From Clostridia bacterium (GTDB lineage: Bacteria > Bacillota_E > SLMV01 > PUMD01), in assembly GCA_003562655.1 (NCBI GenBank), contig PWUC01000169.1:1-7398 (forward strand): 7,398 nt of DNA, in the 5' to 3' direction. Positions 6,031 through 7,398 of the stretch are shown here, one piece after another; positions within the stretch are counted from its first letter, which is position 1, and each line of letters opens with the position of its first letter. Under the pieces are notes generated by a model. It was not told the DNA's origin. It made no database searches and saw only the letters and a program-made list of their open reading frames with translations. A program made the translations under genes and the position numbers.

Positions 6031-6053
6031 CGGCGCAGGACCGGCAGGCGCCG
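6031..6053 (-). terminator. Candidate terminator hairpin after the divergent deacetylase
   Basis: CGGCGC (6031-6036) pairs with GCGCCG (6048-6053) over an 11-base loop, eight bases beyond the minus-strand stop codon at 6062. No T-run is present on the minus strand. Confidence 0.35.
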
Positions 6054-6061
6054 CGACTGCC

Positions 6062-6868
6062 TCAAGGGGGTCCGTTCCCGTCGCGGATCAGCCGGGATGC
6101 GAATATGAACTGTATGCCGCGGTCCTGCAGAACCGGGATCATCTTCCTCAGGGCATCTGCCGTCACCGTGCCGCCCTCTACGCCCACGTGTCCTATCCCC
6201 ACGGCAAAGCCCCTTTCCAGGGCGATGTCTCCCAGCCGGGTCAGTTGTGCCTGAATGTGGGCAGGGTCCCTTTCATTGTCAAGGAAGATGTCCCGGGCCA
6301 GGTAGGGAACCTTCATCTCCTGTGCGATTTCCCCGGCAACCGACCGGGGTGTCGTCATGCTGTCGATGAAGAACAGGCCCCGTTGCTTCGCGATCCTGAG
6401 GACCGCGCTCATCACCCTCCGGTCCTGGATGGCCCGGGAGCCCATGTGATTGTTGAGGCCCACGGCCGGCTGGATCTGGGCCAGTCCCCGGAGAATCCTG
6501 TCCTCTATCTCCGCATCGCTGAGATCCGTGGTGATTCCCATGGAGCCCAGCCAGCTGGGATCACCGTGTTCCGGTTCCATGGGCACATGCATGATGACCT
6601 CAAGACCCGCGGCCCGGGCTATCCGCGCCTCATCCACGCTGTGGGGCCGAAAGGGCATCACGGCAGCGGTCAGGGGAATGCCCAGGTTTATGATTGCCTC
6701 CGTCCCGTCCCCATGATTGCCGAAGTCATCGATTATCAGTGCGATCATGCCCCGGGGCGCATCCGCGGAGAACAGGCCCATGAGATGTGGAAAGAGTAGG
6801 AGGCTCACAGCGGCGCAGAACACAAACAGGATCCTGTACAGCTTGGCCTTGGCAATGATCAGCCACAT
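6062..6868 (-). CDS. Divergent polysaccharide deacetylase family protein (PF04748-like, YibQ type)
   Basis: This 268-residue protein has an N-terminal hydrophobic segment (about 10-33) after a basic start (IIAKAKLYR), a signal peptide or membrane anchor, so the domain should lie outside the membrane. The domain shows the family's blocks in order: ALIIDDFG (Asp47-Asp48), AVMPFRPHS (about 69-77), VIMHVPMEP (His94), GLNNHMGS (His141), FFIDSMTT (about 167-173), ARDIFLDN and GIGHV (His227). The Asp and His residues sit where metal ligands are expected in this carbohydrate esterase-like fold, but the family's substrate is not established. ATG 6868 is chosen over ATG 6889 because GGGAGG stands six bases upstream. 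It follows a NodB-type deacetylase gene on the same strand after 177 bases, which suggests linked cell-envelope roles rather than a tight operon. Confidence 0.9.
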   Translation of the reverse strand: MWLIIAKAKLYRILFVFCAAVSLLLFPHLMGLFSADAPRGMIALIIDDFGNHGDGTEAIINLGIPLTAAVMPFRPHSVDEARIARAAGLEVIMHVPMEPEHGDPSWLGSMGITTDLSDAEIEDRILRGLAQIQPAVGLNNHMGSRAIQDRRVMSAVLRIAKQRGLFFIDSMTTPRSVAGEIAQEMKVPYLARDIFLDNERDPAHIQAQLTRLGDIALERGFAVGIGHVGVEGGTVTADALRKMIPVLQDRGIQFIFASRLIRDGNGPP

Positions 6869-6874
6869 GGCGGA

Positions 6875-6880
6875 CCTCCC
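6875..6880 (-). promoter_or_regulatory. Ribosome binding site for the divergent deacetylase (decides the start)
   Basis: On the minus strand GGGAGG precedes ATG 6868 by six bases. The longer ATG at 6889 would place this site inside the gene and has no comparable site of its own. Confidence 0.6.
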
Positions 6881-6896
6881 TCCCCTCATTCGTATG

Positions 6897-6951
6897 CTGC
6901 GGGGGATCCGCTGCAGTACAGAAGCGACCGCGGTCGATCAGACCCCCGCAG
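6897..6951 (-). repeat. Inverted repeat with an inner palindrome upstream of the divergent deacetylase
   Basis: CTGCGGGGG (6897-6905) and CCCCCGCAG (6943-6951) are a perfect nine-base inverted repeat. The 37 bases between them include the 12-base palindrome CGACCGCGGTCG (6925-6936). It lies in the leader or promoter region of the deacetylase gene and could be an operator or an RNA stem. No T-run follows. Confidence 0.5.
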
Positions 6952-6997
6952 GGCCTGTATCCGGTGGGAGGGGAGAAACTCCAGCAGGTCAGCGGCA

Positions 6998-7017
6998 GGG
7001 GCCACAGAGGTGGTCCC
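6998..7017 (-). terminator. Candidate terminator hairpin after the NodB-type deacetylase
   Basis: GGGGCCAC (6998-7005) pairs with GTGGTCCC (7010-7017), eight pairs including one G-U wobble, over an AGAG loop on the plus strand. It lies 28 bases beyond the minus-strand stop at 7046. There is no T-run. Confidence 0.35.
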
Positions 7018-7045
7018 GGCTCTACAGGTGAGGGAGGGCCACCGC

Positions 7046-7398
7046 TCATCTGTAGGCCGGGATGTCGAGGAGCTCATCTACGGTCACGAACTCATAGCCC
7101 TCCTCTGTCAGGATCCGAATCAATTCCGGCAGGGCCTCCACGGTGGAGGCCATGCTCTGTCCCTCGCCTCCGGCCGAGTGCAGCAGGATGATTGACTCTT
7201 TCTCCACGTCCGGAAGGGTGTTTCTCAGGATCTCATCAACGTCGCCGGCTTCCCAATCCCTGGAATCGACGGACCAGTTGACCACGCGGTAGTTCATGCC
7301 CTTGAGCTGGACCAGGTTGCTCTCTGATATCGCTCCGTAGGGGGGCCGCATCATGGCCGTCTGCAGCCCGGTGATCTCCTCGAGAATCCTCTCGGTCC
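7046..7398 (-). CDS. Polysaccharide deacetylase, NodB homology domain (C-terminal part; cut by window edge)
   Basis: The frame is open from the window edge (7398) to a TGA at 7046-7048, giving about 117 residues of the C-terminal half of a NodB domain. Visible motifs are RPPYG (motif 3, catalytic pocket), VNWSVDSRDWE (motif 4) and SIILLHSAGG (motif 5, with the catalytic-site His). The final strand-helix elements, FVTVDELLDI, follow. The zinc-binding motifs TFDD and HxxxH would lie upstream, outside the window. Proteins of this carbohydrate esterase 4 family remove acetyl groups from N-acetylglucosamine in peptidoglycan, chitin-like or exopolysaccharide chains, usually outside the cytoplasmic membrane. 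An internal ATG at 7354 is not the start, because homology continues past it (LEEITGLQTAMMRPPYG). The substrate is not determinable. Confidence 0.92.
   Translation of the reverse strand, partial: TERILEEITGLQTAMMRPPYGAISESNLVQLKGMNYRVVNWSVDSRDWEAGDVDEILRNTLPDVEKESIILLHSAGGEGQSMASTVEALPELIRILTEEGYEFVTVDELLDIPAYR

Noticed and set aside
6023..6799. Long open frame (258 residues) on the plus strand
   Set aside because: It lies opposite the divergent deacetylase, whose motifs are clear. The plus-strand product has no recognisable motif and is rich in H, P, G and R, as expected of an antisense shadow in GC-rich DNA.
1..7398. tRNA, rRNA, CRISPR array, insertion sequence or attachment site
   Set aside because: No tRNA T-arm pattern with a matching acceptor stem, no regularly spaced repeats, no transposase or integrase motif and no terminal repeats were seen.

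Overview
The window is GC-rich bacterial DNA, most likely from a high-GC Bacillota (Firmicutes) lineage. Three things point that way: a Gx-type (EetB-like/'heptaprenyl diphosphate synthase component I') membrane protein, a ComEC-like metallo-hydrolase paired with a DUF3006 protein, and strong GGAGG-type ribosome binding sites combined with TTG and GTG starts. This is inferred from gene content only; no rRNA or other phylogenetic marker is present.

Layout. Bases 1-77 may hold the 3' end of an upstream gene. A TTGACA promoter then precedes an unidentified four-helix membrane protein (147-572) and a Gx transporter family protein (680-1189), whose stop codon lies in the loop of a candidate terminator. 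A 362-base stretch without a recognisable gene follows, then an MFS transporter (1558-2784). Facing it on the minus strand is a broken apbE gene (FAD:protein FMN transferase, 3067-3900), with a well-preserved ribosome binding site but an in-frame stop, three single-base frameshifts and a missing C-terminus. The convergent gap between the two (2785-2950) is rich in inverted repeats.

From about 4095 a second promoter and a roughly 180-base leader lead into a two-gene operon. It encodes a membrane-anchored ComEC-like metallo-beta-lactamase-fold hydrolase with an Ada-like zinc-binding tail (4311-5669) and a 75-residue DUF3006 protein (5678-5905). On the minus strand at the right end are two polysaccharide deacetylases of different families: a complete 'divergent' one (6062-6868) and, upstream of it, the C-terminal part of a NodB-type one cut by the window edge (7046-7398).

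How the genes relate. The Gx protein and ApbE belong to families that co-occur in flavin-based redox loci, so the left half may be the remains of such a locus with its flavin transferase inactivated. The right half encodes exported or surface proteins acting on nucleic acid or phosphodiester substrates (unproven) and on cell-envelope polysaccharide. No mobile element, CRISPR array, tRNA or rRNA was seen. The points most worth a second look are the decaying apbE, the domain architecture of the surface metallo-hydrolase, and the structured leader and intergenic segments.
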